This document shows positions 1 through 11,300 of a DNA stretch of 64,000 nucleotides, one piece after another. Position 1 is the first letter of the stretch. Every line of letters starts with the position of its first letter. The stretch covers positions 35,300,501-35,364,500 of the forward strand of contig CM076143.1 in assembly GCA_038025085.1 (NCBI GenBank). Reading direction: 5' to 3'. The stretch is from Tetragonia tetragonoides (Eukaryota; Streptophyta; Magnoliopsida; Caryophyllales; Aizoaceae). The position numbers and the translations under genes are program-made. The notes below the pieces were generated by a model that saw only the letters and a program-made list of their open reading frames with translations, did not search any database and was not told the DNA's origin.

Positions 1-324
1 AATGCCCATCATCGAGAAGATTTAGATCTACTACCAGAGAAACGGGGTGATGCGTTACTACGTGCCGAAATCTATCGCCTAAGGATGGCAAGACAGTACA
101 ACAAAACTATTCGCCCACGTCCCCTGAATGTTGGTGACCTAGTGCTCTGAAAGACGGAATTAATCGGCAAAGCATCTGAGTTCGATAAATTAACTCCAAC
201 ATGGGAGGGTCCATATCTTATCACTAAAGAACTACGTCAAGGAACCTACCGCCTGTCCACCCGTGACGGAGAAATGGTCCCAAGACCCTGGAACACTATC
301 AACTTGAAGAAGTACTATATCTGA
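1..324 (+). pseudogene. Tat-clade integrase C-terminus (end of pol of R)
   Basis: Reading from base 1, the frame encodes the last ~107 residues of a Tat/Retand integrase. It has an RxARxYNKTIRPRPLNVGD-like segment, then WEGPY, and ends in PRPWNTINLKKYY before the stop at 322-324. This segment follows the DDE core and is thought to bind nucleic acid. There is one in-frame TGA at 148-150, where the family has an Arg or Trp before KTELIGK, so the copy is dead. The DDE core is upstream of the window. Confidence 0.8.
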
Positions 325-811
325 TCACCCTTGTTAACACTCGGCAAGGGCAAAAGCAAGATCATTTATCTAGGCAGAATAATTAGTTATGTAGTCTTAA
401 AAATTCACTTGTAATCACCCTCACGGGTGCAAAAACATACATGAATGAAAACAGACACTAGTCTATATTGATCCTTGTCCCCCCCCCCCCACCCGCAACT
501 TTTACTTTGTCAAGTTAAACAAATACTCGCTCTGACGAAAGTCAGCTAAAAGTAGCCAAACATTGCAACTCGCAAAAACGCGATACGGACTCTAACAAAC
601 GTTAGCCAAAAATCAGTCCAACAGCATGTATTAAAACGAGCTATCAAAACGGGTTCTGACTAAACAAGTCAGCAAAATATCAACCCAGATAGTTAAACAA
701 GAAAACGAACGAGGGCCGCACACGCCCCTTCGAAACAGCTACTAACACTTATTATGTTTTGAGGCAAAAGAGGTGTTACATTTAATGTCCATGAAAACAT
801 AAAAAATGCGC
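325..811 (+). other. 3' untranslated region of R downstream of pol
   Basis: No coding region is supported here. The stretch contains a poly-C tract (about 479-490) and three spaced hairpins (532-672). It separates the pol stop from the converging antisense pseudogene at 812-2311. Confidence 0.5.
532..672 (+). repeat. Three ~60-bp-spaced hairpin repeats in the 3' UTR of R
   Basis: Short inverted repeats occur at 532-545 (CTGAC-GAAA-GTCAG), 592-605 (CTAAC-AAAC-GTTAG) and 656-672 (CTGAC-TAAACAA-GTCAG), starting 60 and 64 bp apart. The middle copy changes both sides of the stem (G:C to A:T), so pairing is kept. Function is unknown. Confidence 0.55.
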
Positions 812-2311
812 CTAAGATCCTAAGCCATCATAGGCCTTATCAGGTGGGTCGTCATCATCGACATGAGCGCCGTCATCGTCAACATGAGTGTCGCTGACGT
901 CAAGCAATTCATCGTCATCGACCGGCTCAGATTCGGCATCGGTCGACCCGGTATCATCAGAAGTTATACCTCCTGAACCCTCTGTCCCAAAATCATCAGG
1001 GGCTTCCTTCTCAGAACATCCCTCGTTAGAGGTACTTGCCCCAGAACACTCATCCACACAATCATCAGGAGCTTTCTTCTAAGAACCTTCCTCAAGAACG
1101 TTCGGCTCAAGCTCGTCAGACCCAAGATTCAGCAGGTCGTCAACATCCATTGGATCATCAGAATAAAAAATATCATCGAAATCCTGTTGATCTTCCCCCA
1201 CGACCATGGCATCACCACGATCAGGATCGGCAACAGAAGCCAGCTCCTTACTCGGCGGTTGGTCTGCCCCAGAAAAACCACCCCCTTGAGGAATGAAAGG
1301 GTCAATGGATCCGGCGACTTGAGAAGTTATCGCCTCAATGGCAGAACTTAGGGCAATCCTATTCCCTCGTCCGCCAGACTGACCGTCATAACTTTCATCG
1401 CCCGGCGTTGACGTCGGATTTCTGGACCTCCGGCACCAGTACCCCTCAACACGCCAGCTCTTGGCGCAGGGCTAAGTTCTCCTTGACCAACTGATCCCCC
1501 CTGGTCTTGAATCTCCTGCTCCATGGTAGCCATCTTCAGCACATGGCTTTCTCGTTTTGCGACAATCTGCACACCTTGCATCTCAGCGAGCTACGGGGAC
1601 GTGAGCACTGCCTTGTTCACCTCTCGCAGTTCGCAATTCTCTTGGGCATATCCTTTTGCTCGGCGCATCGTGGGGTAAAAATAGTGTTGGAACCCCCCTA
1701 CGCGAACCATCAGCTCGACAAGAACACGATGAATCTCATCCATTTGCTTCATCCGCAAGCTACAGAGGAAGTCAAGGTCAGCGTCAGGAATCATGCCCGA
1801 CATCTTTTCGAGAAAATCGTTCAGTTTCTCTGTCTCACCCTTAACAATTGCACTTATGTAAGAAAAGCCCTCTGGATGAGAATGAGGGTTGCTGGAACAA
1901 GCACCTTGGCCAGCGCTCGCTTTCCGTCGTGCCTCCCAGGCCTCATAGGCTTCCAACGTACTGTTGAAAGCCCGATCGGACAAATCCTCGACAAAATCAT
2001 ATGCGCGAGCTAATACATTCCCCCTTCTTCAACCTCAAAATGGCGGTCAGGATCCCCTCTTGCGAATGGGGCACGTGGGGGAATTCTTCCCGGTCCGCCG
2101 GTAAAGAATTGCGGTTCCTCGCCAAGGTCGATCCCTTTGTGAAGACGGGTTCGTTAGCGAGGCACAGCCTTCTTCTGAGCATCCCGAATCGACCGCTGAA
2201 TGGCGTTGAGAACGTCATCCGAGCAAAAGCTATCGTCGTCTGCCGTCGGCACCAGCAAAGAGGTGCCCTCACCTGGTGCCGCCTCTTTGGCAGATGCATT
2301 CGACTGAGCAC
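812..2311 (-). pseudogene. Antisense pseudogene R3, acidic C-terminus, unrecognised
   Basis: Minus-strand reading frames run consecutively at 2311-1997, 1983-1591, 1581-1348 and 1057-812, separated by frame changes and stops. They look like one degraded gene antisense to R. The middle piece is helix-rich (EAYEAWEARRKASAG, then EKLNDFLEKMSG, then MKQMDEIHRVLVEL). The last piece is an Asp/Glu-rich tail with several DDD runs ending in DGLGS. I do not recognise the family. It lies downstream of R2 on the same strand and is probably part of the antisense gene set of a Retand-like element, or the far end of R2. Introns may explain some frame changes, but none could be placed with confidence. Confidence 0.5.
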
Positions 2312-2583
2312 TTCAATTAAGCCAACCTGAATGATCTCCGCGATGGGAAGGATCCATAACCAAAGTCAGACAAAATATTCGAACAAGTCTGAAGGGAGAA
2401 AACAAGAATGAATTGTGACAACGAAACACAAAAGAATTTATAGGCAAAAAGGGTCTGCTCTCATTAAAAAGGCCAGGTGGCATAAGTTACAAAATATCCT
2501 TATGATACGTCTATAGACGAGCCCACAAAAATAAATACAGTTTAAATAAATATATATGAACCACCCAAGGGCAACAAACCCTA
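2312..2583. other. Spacer between antisense pseudogenes R2 and R3
   Basis: About 270 bp that is AT-rich in part. No coding region, TATA box or repeat can be supported. It may hold the terminator of R2 and the promoter of R3. Confidence 0.3.
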
Positions 2584-3914
2584 CTAATCTTCAGTTGAAG
2601 ACATGTCTTCATCGCCGGCATCTTGGTCCGACGCAGATCTTTCCGCCATAACTCCCTTAATCCAAACAGACATCTCGTCGCCCGCCTCCTAAGCAAGAAC
2701 ACCATAAACATCTGACAAAGCTTCCTCGCGAGCAATACGCTTCCCGTGATCCAGAGAAGCTCTAAGGCGCGAAGAAAACTCGTCAGAAAGCTTATACTCG
2801 GCGTTGACCCCTTCGCGAGAAAGCGAGGCATCATACCCAGATACCTTCTGTGTTACGTCCCGGACTTTTTGGCGAGACTTTGCAATTTTCACATGAACCA
2901 CCTTCATTTCTGCCTTGATCTTCTCAACAGTCTTATCCTTGCTGGCAATCAGCTCAAATTTTTCCTTTAGCTCGGCCTTCAGAGCTTCGAGTTCAGACGA
3001 CCGCCCAAGAGCCTCCGCCTTTAAGCTCGCCTCGGAAGCGGTCGCGTTGTCCAGTTGGGCCTTCAAGTATTTACTCTCCGCGTGCCACTTCAACGCCGCC
3101 CTCTTGTGCTTCTCGGAATTCTGCGCTAAGGAGGCATTCTTCTTCGCCTTTTCCGTCAGATCCTTGATCTTTTGATCAGCCCCATCATGCTGACTGTGAA
3201 GAGAATGAAGATCTGCTAACTATGGGCCTAGCTTCTCAATCGCGCTGACGGTACCCAGAAATTGCTACACAAATTACACGGAAGAATGGTCAATAGTAGG
3301 CAAATACGACCGGCTCGACGCCGGAAATCATTCAAAAGCAACAAAATACTTACAACGCCGGCAGAAGAGGTCAAATCAGACAGCATCGCCTCTATGGGGT
3401 GTTCCCCTGCCATCGCCTTGGCATCAGCTGAACCGTGTAGTTGGTCGGCAACGACATTTAACACCCTCCTCTAGGGATCGTTCCAAGCCTTGTCAGTCGA
3501 AACCATCTCCCCGGCGTGCATAATCCCCTCTCCCTTTTGGTCCAGTATCGGTATGCCTTTCGGAACAGAGTTCAATCGAGGTTCCTCCTTCTCGATAGGG
3601 TTTTGCCGAGGCTCCTCCATCTCAGCGGAGTTCGGCTGAATCTCATCCCTCTCAACATCCCCCTCGGTATCAAAAACATAAGTTGGGGTATGGCGACGAG
3701 GGATATCAAAGGATCTCACCGTCCTCGGCCTCTTCTTAAAAGGCCCGGCTCCACCCCTCGTCCCTGAAGACAATTCGTAGAGTACAGTCTCGGACGGTTC
3801 AACCTCAACAGCTTCAGCCAACCGACCAGCTCGAGCTTGGGCCTTGTTCAAGCGAGATTGGCGTTTAGCAGACGGCTCCACCATCGACAGCAACTCGCCA
3901 CCAATAGAGGAATG
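2584..3914 (-). pseudogene. Antisense Transposase_28-type gene R2, C-terminal coiled-coil part
   Basis: This is the 3' end of the antisense gene whose N-terminal and middle parts lie at 28233-28596 and 16662-17363. It starts at the Tekay A target site. An acidic, Pro/Glu-rich linker is followed by a GT-AG intron (3265-3353, donor GTAAGT, acceptor TTTGTGTAG), and splicing keeps the frame. The last exon encodes a long coiled coil (KYLKAQLDNA, LEALKAELKEKF, VEKIKAEMKVVHVK) and ends in DEDMSSTED before TAG at 2584-2586. In-frame stops include one near 3219 and one after YGVLA. A gypsy-type transposon domain followed by a coiled coil is the usual layout of the family. Confidence 0.7.
3910..3914. 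repeat. Target-site duplication of Tekay A (GAATG)
   Basis: GAATG at 3910-3914 is repeated at 16657-16661, directly outside the TG...CA ends of the two LTRs. This fixes the ends of element A and marks the insertion point in gene R2. Confidence 0.95.
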
Positions 3915-6518
3915 TGTGATACCCCAATATTTTCTATAATTATTATATTGATTTATAAATGATCCATAAATAGTTTCGGAGATTAAATCGTATATTCATT
4001 TAAGGATTCGATTTATTATTATTATGGGACTTTCATAAATTGTATTTATGAATTTTAAGGAGTTTAATTAAAATGTTTCATATATGAATAAGAATTATTC
4101 ATATAGTTTTAATTAGTTCTAATTTGTTATTTAAATCACAAAATTAATAAATAAACTCCTAAACCTTGTAGCATTTGACTTGGGTTGACTGAGGGCCTAT
4201 ATAAGGAAAAGGTGAGGCAATTCATCAGTTTTGCAAACTGAGCCAAAACCCTCAAGCATTCACTCCCTCTCTTACGCACGTCCTCTCTGTCCCTCTATAA
4301 CCCGAGCTTTCTCTCACCTCCCTGCCGCCCGACCACCGGAGGATCGCCGGCAACCCCTTCCCGCCGGTACTCTCTATCTCTCTCTCCTTCTCCCTCTCTT
4401 TTTTCTCTTCCTTTTTCCCTTTCTCTTTCACCTTGCCCTGTTTTGCTCCCCCTCCCCTGTTCCGGCTGTCGCGCCACCGTGAGCCATCATGGCGCCACCA
4501 GGCCATGCCTGGGTGGTCGCCGACCAAGCCCCGCTCTCTCTCTCTCTCTCTTTCTTTCCTTCTCTCTCTCTCGCATTCTCTTTTACTCTCCTATCACGAT
4601 TCCTCTCTCCACTCTTCGTCGGAGCTTCGGCGACCACCACCACCGGCCATGGTGGCCAGTGGGTGGTGGTGCTAGTGTTGGGTCGGGTTATGGGTCCCAT
4701 GCATGGGTACCCGTGACCTAGACCTAGACCTAGTTTTGAAGTTAAGGTTTCGTTTTTATATTTTTCGTAATTATAAATTCGATTTTCAGTATTTTCGATT
4801 TAATATTTTTATTTTTCTACACTCATTCGGAATTGGAATTCGGATTTTCAAAAGCCTAGATTGGTTGAAATAAATCAATGAATTTAATAAAAGTATCAGA
4901 TTGAGATTTCGTTAGTGTTTGTATTTTCGTACTTAATTAATACTGATTCGGTAATTATTTTTAATTAGGACCTAACGAGCAAGCGTGATTATTGTCGATT
5001 GGTTGGAGCATACTTACTGTTGGTAGTGTATTAGTGGTAAGCGCTCATGCCTACCTTCTTCCAAAGCCCCATCAAAACTATTTTGATATGTTATGTGCTA
5101 ATTGGGAATTTATTGTGAATTTAATATGCAAAGCATGATTAAATTATATCGTCGTTATTATAAAGTTATTAAGCATGATTCACTGCTGTAAATATGAGTT
5201 ATAATTAGCATGTTGATGTTAGCATGACTTGGGAATTAATTAGTCCAGATGATGATTATTGGACAATCGTTGAATAGCGAATTATTAATATTATTATGCT
5301 ATTAATTATTTGCTAATTGGTATGGGTATTATTGAGTGCCAGTGAGCACCTATATATTATCGTTGAATGTCTCTGATGATTTGTGAATTTCTGGATATCA
5401 TATTACCCTGCCGAAGTGCTGCCGCTACACATTACTTGTCATCATTATTGAATTATCGTCCTTGTTGAATTAAAGCATGTTTAATTCTCATCGTATTGGA
5501 TTATCATTATTGTCATTATTTACTATTAATTGTCAAGAGCATGAAATGAATTAGTAAGTCCTGGTCTCGTAGTACCACTTATGTCAACCAATGCAAATTA
5601 TGTGAATTGAATTAAATGAGAGTAAGACTCCTAATGGATCCCTAGGAGTAGTCGAGCAATCGGGATTGCACCTAATGGTGTAGTTCAAGGGATGAGTGAT
5701 TCCCAAGTTACTTATGGACACCTCGTAGTGTGTCTGGGACGGATCATTACCCATTTAATAAGTCCTCTAAGCTCGTGTAATTGTACTAGAGGTAGTGTGC
5801 ACACTAGAGTCATTAAGTCCATGGCGTGATTGTATCTTCGATGAACAGTATGGGTAATCGCTGTTCTATTCGCTCTCTTACATCTCTCTAATCAAGACGG
5901 ATTGTCTATGTCGTATTTCGTGTGATTACTATATAAGAATTACATATGAAAGAATGTCGTTGTGCGTATGCTTGATTATATACCTATGTGCGTGTGCAAA
6001 TGAATTTCAATGATTCTTCTAAAACCTCAGGTATGGTTTGCGAAACGTTTTTACTTGGTACGGATGACGCTTATTCAGTTTCTCTGATTTTTGTTTCTCT
6101 TTTGTTTCCTTTCTTTTCTTCTGTATTTTGTTTCCATCACGGAAGCCAAAGTGCAGGTTTAGTTGATTGAGGACGTACAGCTTGAAAGGTAGAGTTGGCG
6201 TCGGTTTTTAGAACTGTTTCTGTTCAGTTTAGATCGTTGGGACTTTATTGGTTTTAGCCCTTTGAAGGCAAGTTGTAATAAATTTGGTGTAATGGTTTTA
6301 GCTCACTATATCGACAACTTTGATATAAACTGTTTAGTTTGTTTAGTTCCTCAGAAGCTCCTTTTGATGCCTAGCCTTTCTTTCTGCTTAGAACTTACTC
6401 CTTAGTGATAAATGTTGCAGTGACATCCCCTCGTGTTTGGGAGGGTTCAGCGGTGTCGAGTCATGTATAATGGTGTCGATAGTTCCCAGGAAATCGTTGC
6501 GAATTCGGGGGTGTTACA
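3915..6518 (+). repeat. 5' LTR of Tekay A
   Basis: It begins TGTGATACCCC and ends GGGGGTGTTACA. It contains a TATA box (TATATAAG, 4198-4205), a CT-rich leader shortly after the predicted start site, and a long AT-rich U5-like region. Compared with the 3' LTR it lacks some 25 bp near position 4012 and has a much shorter CT tract. Confidence 0.93.
4198..4205 (+). promoter_or_regulatory. TATA box of Tekay LTR promoter
   Basis: GGCCTATATAAGGAAAA lies about 280 bp into the LTR. The same box is at 14236-14243, 17660-17667 and 25945-25952 in the other three Tekay LTRs. Its conservation supports it as the Pol II promoter of the element. Confidence 0.7.
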
Positions 6519-6520
6519 AA

Positions 6521-6532
6521 TGGTAGTAGAGC
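6521..6532 (+). other. Primer binding site of Tekay A (initiator tRNA-Met)
   Basis: TGGTAGTAGAGC starts two bases after the LTR. It is a mutated form of TGGTATCAGAGC, which is intact in element B at 19951-19962 and complementary to the 3' end of initiator tRNA-Met. Confidence 0.85.
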
Positions 6533-6710
6533 CCTAGGTTTAAAAAAGTTTCTTAGGATTAGTTATTGAATTAATAAAGATTAGTTTCATTTTGGGGAAA
6601 ATAAAATATAATTAAAGCCGTTGAGTATAGTAGTCCTAGAAGATAGGAATTATTTGAAATCACTTTGCTTGTGATTTATAATGTTCTTATTGTTGGCTGT
6701 CTACATGTAG

Positions 6711-7638
6711 ATGGTAAGGACAAGAAAGACTGTGCGAATGACGACCGCACACCAATGGGCACGCGCCCTAGCCCATCGTGCACCATCTGTAGAATATGTA
6801 GCTTCATCGGATAGCGAGTCGACAGGAAACGACCCGAATGTACGCCACGAACCCGCGCAAGACCGCGCCGCGCACGCGATTGCCGTACGCGACGAGGCCG
6901 CACGCCCCGCGCCTATAGCCGCGCCTGTACCTGCCCCAGTTGCCGCACCTGCTGCATGCGTAGAGGAAGAGGAAGATCCCTCCGAACATACAGCGCCGGA
7001 AGAGCATGATGACATGCCGAAATTGGAAGATACTAGTGCCGAGAGCGATAACAACATCGTGCCTACTCCGTCACCTATTGCTGCACCTACTCCTGCTGCA
7101 AATTGGTCTCCTCATGTGGAGTCATTTTTTTGCTAATGATGCTGAGGTAGAGGATATAAGTATCTATATACGACGTGCGTATACTACGATCGAGCGTTAT
7201 CAGTACGAGAATCGCACGAGTCTACATGAAGGCTTATGGGTAGAGCTACTGCTAGCTGGTCTGCCTAACATCCATCCTTGGATGGGACTCAAGGAGAAGT
7301 ACGACGACGTAGTCTCCAAGAGTGGTCACTTGCACGAGAAGAATTACGGAGAAGGTACGAGATGGTCTCTCCGCTTTAGAGGCGTCGCAGCTGAGTTATG
7401 CCTATCCGAGTTCGAGTGGAAGGTGAACCACGTGCTAGTGCCTACGCCGAAAAGTATGTGCGAGTACTGCTGGACCAAGAAGCGGAAGCATGTAGATTAT
7501 TTTAGGAAACGTTTCATGCCCCAGAAATCTGGTGGATATGCTTATCCATGCACGCCCTGCAAAGAGGTGAAGCCTAGGAGGAAGGACGATCATGACGAGT
7601 CCCCTAGCGCGAAGAAAATGTGTGTTGGTGTCAAGTAG
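6711..7638 (+). pseudogene. Extra ORF (ORFX) between LTR and gag of Tekay A, unrecognised
   Basis: An ORF of about 308 codons starts at ATG 6711, 192 bp after the 5' LTR and about 700 bp before gag. One extra T in a T7 run (7125-7131) breaks it; element B has TTCTTT there and reads in frame. The N-terminus is basic (MVRTRKT), then Pro/Ala-rich (APVPAPVAAPAA) and acidic (EEEEDPSE). The C-terminal ~165 residues look folded (SIYIRRAYTTIERYQYE, then LLLAGLPNIHPWMGLKEKY) and end in two Cys pairs (CEYC about 30 residues before CTPC) plus a basic tail, which could bind zinc. I know no family with this pattern. It is not gag, which follows separately. The homologue in B is truncated. Confidence 0.6.
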
Positions 7639-8335
7639 AACTAGATTATTGCCATATTAGTTTTACTTGAGTTTTATTGAACTTTTAGCTATTGTGATGG
7701 CCCTACGTGGTCAATTTTGATGTTGGTGTAATTGCATAGGCAACAAATATTTATGACTACTATTTACTTGCAATTTGTCTCATTGCAAGACTATTTCATT
7801 TAATTATATGATATCGTTGAGAATTTGTTTTATATGATTGTTTTATCACATAATTGCATGGTTGACTCATAGCTTCGTAATGCTGTCTCGTATTGCCTAG
7901 ACATGATGGTAAATCCATGTCGGAATTATGGCAAAATTTTCATTGAGCATGATCATATTAATTGGGAGCCAAAGGCTAAGCATGTATTGTATACAATCAA
8001 ATGTCATTGTTTATTGCCCTACTAAAATAGTATGGAGCCTCGATGTGTGAATTGTGAATGTCATTGCTTATCAATCGTGTGAGACCAATGTGTCTACTTT
8101 GTTATTGTATATCGAACTATTATGCATAGGAACTGAGAACATTCAAAGCAAGTATGTTTCTTAGACCTACAATGTAAGGTTGATCATTGAAACTTATATG
8201 CTAATGGCTAAATGTCAAGAGATTGGTTTCAATTATAACCTATATCTATCAATTAGACCTCAATTTGGGTCGAATGTGCCAATTTTGCTGAAATGTTGAT
8301 CAACCATTGCTCTTTTATGTCTCAGATTTGTTATA
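7639..8335 (+). other. Non-coding leader between ORFX and gag of Tekay A
   Basis: About 700 AT-rich bases with no supported ORF. It ends in TTTTATGTCTCAG (to 8325), a plausible 3' splice site 10 bp before the gag ATG. The same end is kept in element B (to 20840). Confidence 0.45.
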
Positions 8336-11300
8336 ATGGTAACCAGCGAACGACTCGCGAGACTAGAAGTAGGTCTTACCAATGTGGTCGAGCACATCAC
8401 GCGCCAATTAGAGCGCCAAGAGCAAGATCACAACGCGCAGAACCCTGAGACGCGCAACTTTAGGGATTTCGATGCACTCAAACCCCCGACGTTTGAGGGT
8501 GGCTCTGAGCCTACCAAGTTGGAGAATTGGATTACTGAGTTTTAGAAGTTGTTTAGGGCGACTAATCGGCCCAACAATATGAAGGTCAACACAGCTACGT
8601 ACTACCTGAAGGGTGAGGCTAACAAGTGGTGGAGCGATGTGGGCATTGATCTACTCACCATTGAGGAATATGGGTGGACTGAGTTCAAAGAGTCTATTCG
8701 TGAACAGTTCTATCCAAGATCTGTCCGTCGCCAGAAGCAACGGGAATTCGAGAACATCTATCAAGGAAATCGATCTGTAGCTAAGTACGCAACAAAGTTC
8801 AACGAGCTTGCTGCTTTTGCACCTAACTTGGTGACGACTAAAGCTGAATGGGTCGAGAGGTTCGAGGATGGTTTGAAGTGGGAGATACAACATTTTGTTA
8901 TGGGAAACTCGCTGACGTTCTAGGGAGCGTATGAGAAAGCCTCGAACCAAGAGCGTTCTGTGGATCGCCGTGATTCGTTGCTCGGAAAGCATAAACGTGA
9001 CGAAGGCAATTCTTCCCAGTTAGGTGGCGCAAATAAGAGGCCAAGGCCGAACAATGGCAATCACAACAACCAAGGTGGTCAGAACCACAACGGGAACAGG
9101 AATCGTGACTCGAATAGTCATAGAGCTACGATCTTAGCTAGGAGGAATACGCCTTGTAGTCGCTGCAACAAGACGCATCCTAGCAAGAACTGTCGTGGCG
9201 ATGTACTTCAATGCTACGAGTGCAACAAGGCTGCTCACAAAGCATCTGAATGCTGGAGTCGTGGAAGGAACGAGAATGGTCAGAGCCGCGATAACAACTA
9301 CTATCGTGGTGGAAATGGAAGCAGTAATTGCGGAAATGGTGATAACTACAGTGGAAATGGGGGTTACAACAACAACAACCGCAACAATACTGCTGCTCCT
9401 GCTGTAACTAATCAAGCACTACCCGCACCTGCCAACCCCGTGAAGAACAACAACAACAATAGGGGGGTGAATGGAAGGGTTTATGTGCTGAACCGCAATG
9501 AGGCTGAAGCGAACCCGAATGTGATCGCTGGTACTTTTCTCGTTAACTCTCAACCTGCTTTTGTTTTGTTTGATAGTGGTGCAACACACTCTGTTCTTTC
9601 TAAGAGCTTTGCATCTAAGATAGGTTTAGAGCCTACAAATATTAGGATGCCAGATGGAACGATTGTTAATTGTAAAGCGTTGTATGAAAAGTGTCCGATT
9701 AGGATAGCTGGTTCCAATTTGCCTGCGGATTTGATTCAGATGGATTTGAAGGATTTTGACGTGATTTTGGGAATGGATTGGTTAGCCAAGTATAGGGCTA
9801 CGATTGAATGCTTTGAACAACGTGTGTCGTTGCGTGGACCGAAGGGTAGGAGGATTACCTACAAAGGAGTCGTGGTTAAGCCAACGTTCAAGGTAGTGGC
9901 AACCATGAAAGCAAATGAGTGTATGACTAAAGGTGAAGATATTTACCTATGTCATGTAGTGGATACAAGTCGAAGTTTCGAAACCAATTCCACTTGTTTC
10001 GGAGTACGCTGACGTCTTTCCAGACGAGATTCCAGGAATGCCTCCGCAACGCATTATCGACTTTACAATTGACTTAGCTCCAGGTTCTGCTCCGATCTCG
10101 AAAGCTCCGTATCGTATGGCTACTGCAGAGATGAAAGAACTGAAAACGCAACTCGAGGAACTACTGGAGAAGGGATACATACGCCCGAGTATCGCCTTGG
10201 GGTGCTCCTGTTCTGTTAGTACGTAAGAAGGACGGTAGTATGAGAGTGTGCGTAGACTACCGAGAGTTGAAAAAGATCACGATCAAGAATCGTTATCCAC
10301 TTCCGAGGATTGACGACCTATTTGACCAACTTCGTGGAGCGACTGTTTTCTCCAAGATCGATCTACGTTCAGGATACCATCAACTCAGGATTTCCGAGCC
10401 TGACATTGCAAAGACCGCGTTTAGGACGAGGTGTGGACACTACGAGTTCACGGTGATGCCTTTTGGGTTGATGAACGCACCTGCAAAGTTTATGGATTTA
10501 ATGAACTGTACGTTCCAGCCTTATCTCGATCAATTCGTAGTTGGCTTTATTGACGATATTTTCGTCTATTCGAAGAACGCTGATGAGCATGAGCAACACT
10601 TGCTAACCGTTTTGGAGATTTTGAGACGACATCAGTTGTACGCCAAGCGTCGAAGTGCGAGTTTTGGTTAGAAACTGTTTCTTTCTTAGGACACGTGGTG
10701 TCTAAGAGTGGATTTATTGTTCACCCGGAAAAGATTGGAGTTGTTATGGATTGGTCCGCATCGAACAGCGTGACTGAGGTTAAAAGTTTTCTTGGGTTAG
10801 CTGGTTACTATGGTAGGTTTGTGGAAGGATTTTCCAAGATAGCGCAGCCTATGACAAACTTGATGAAAAAGACGACGAAGTTCGTGTGGTCTGAAAGTTG
10901 TGAAGCTGCTTTTCAAGAGTTGAAGAAACGACTTACGAGCGCACCAATTTTGACTTTGCCATCAGGAACTGAAGGGTACGAAGTCTATAGTGACGCGTCT
11001 AAGCATGGCTTAGGCTGTGTTTTGATGCAACATGGTAAGGTAGTGGCTTATGCCTCAAGACAATTGAAGAAGCACGAGGATAATTATCCTACTCACGACT
11101 TAGAGCTCGCTGTTGTGGTGTTTGCTTTAAAGATTTGGAGACATTGTCTCTATGGTTCTACTGTCAAGATGTTTACGGACCACAAGAGTCTCAAGTACAT
11201 ATTCATACAAAAAGAATTGAATATGCGACAAAGAAGATGGCTAGAGTTATTGACGGAGTACGACATCGGCATTCAGTATCACGAAGGGAAAGCTAACGTG

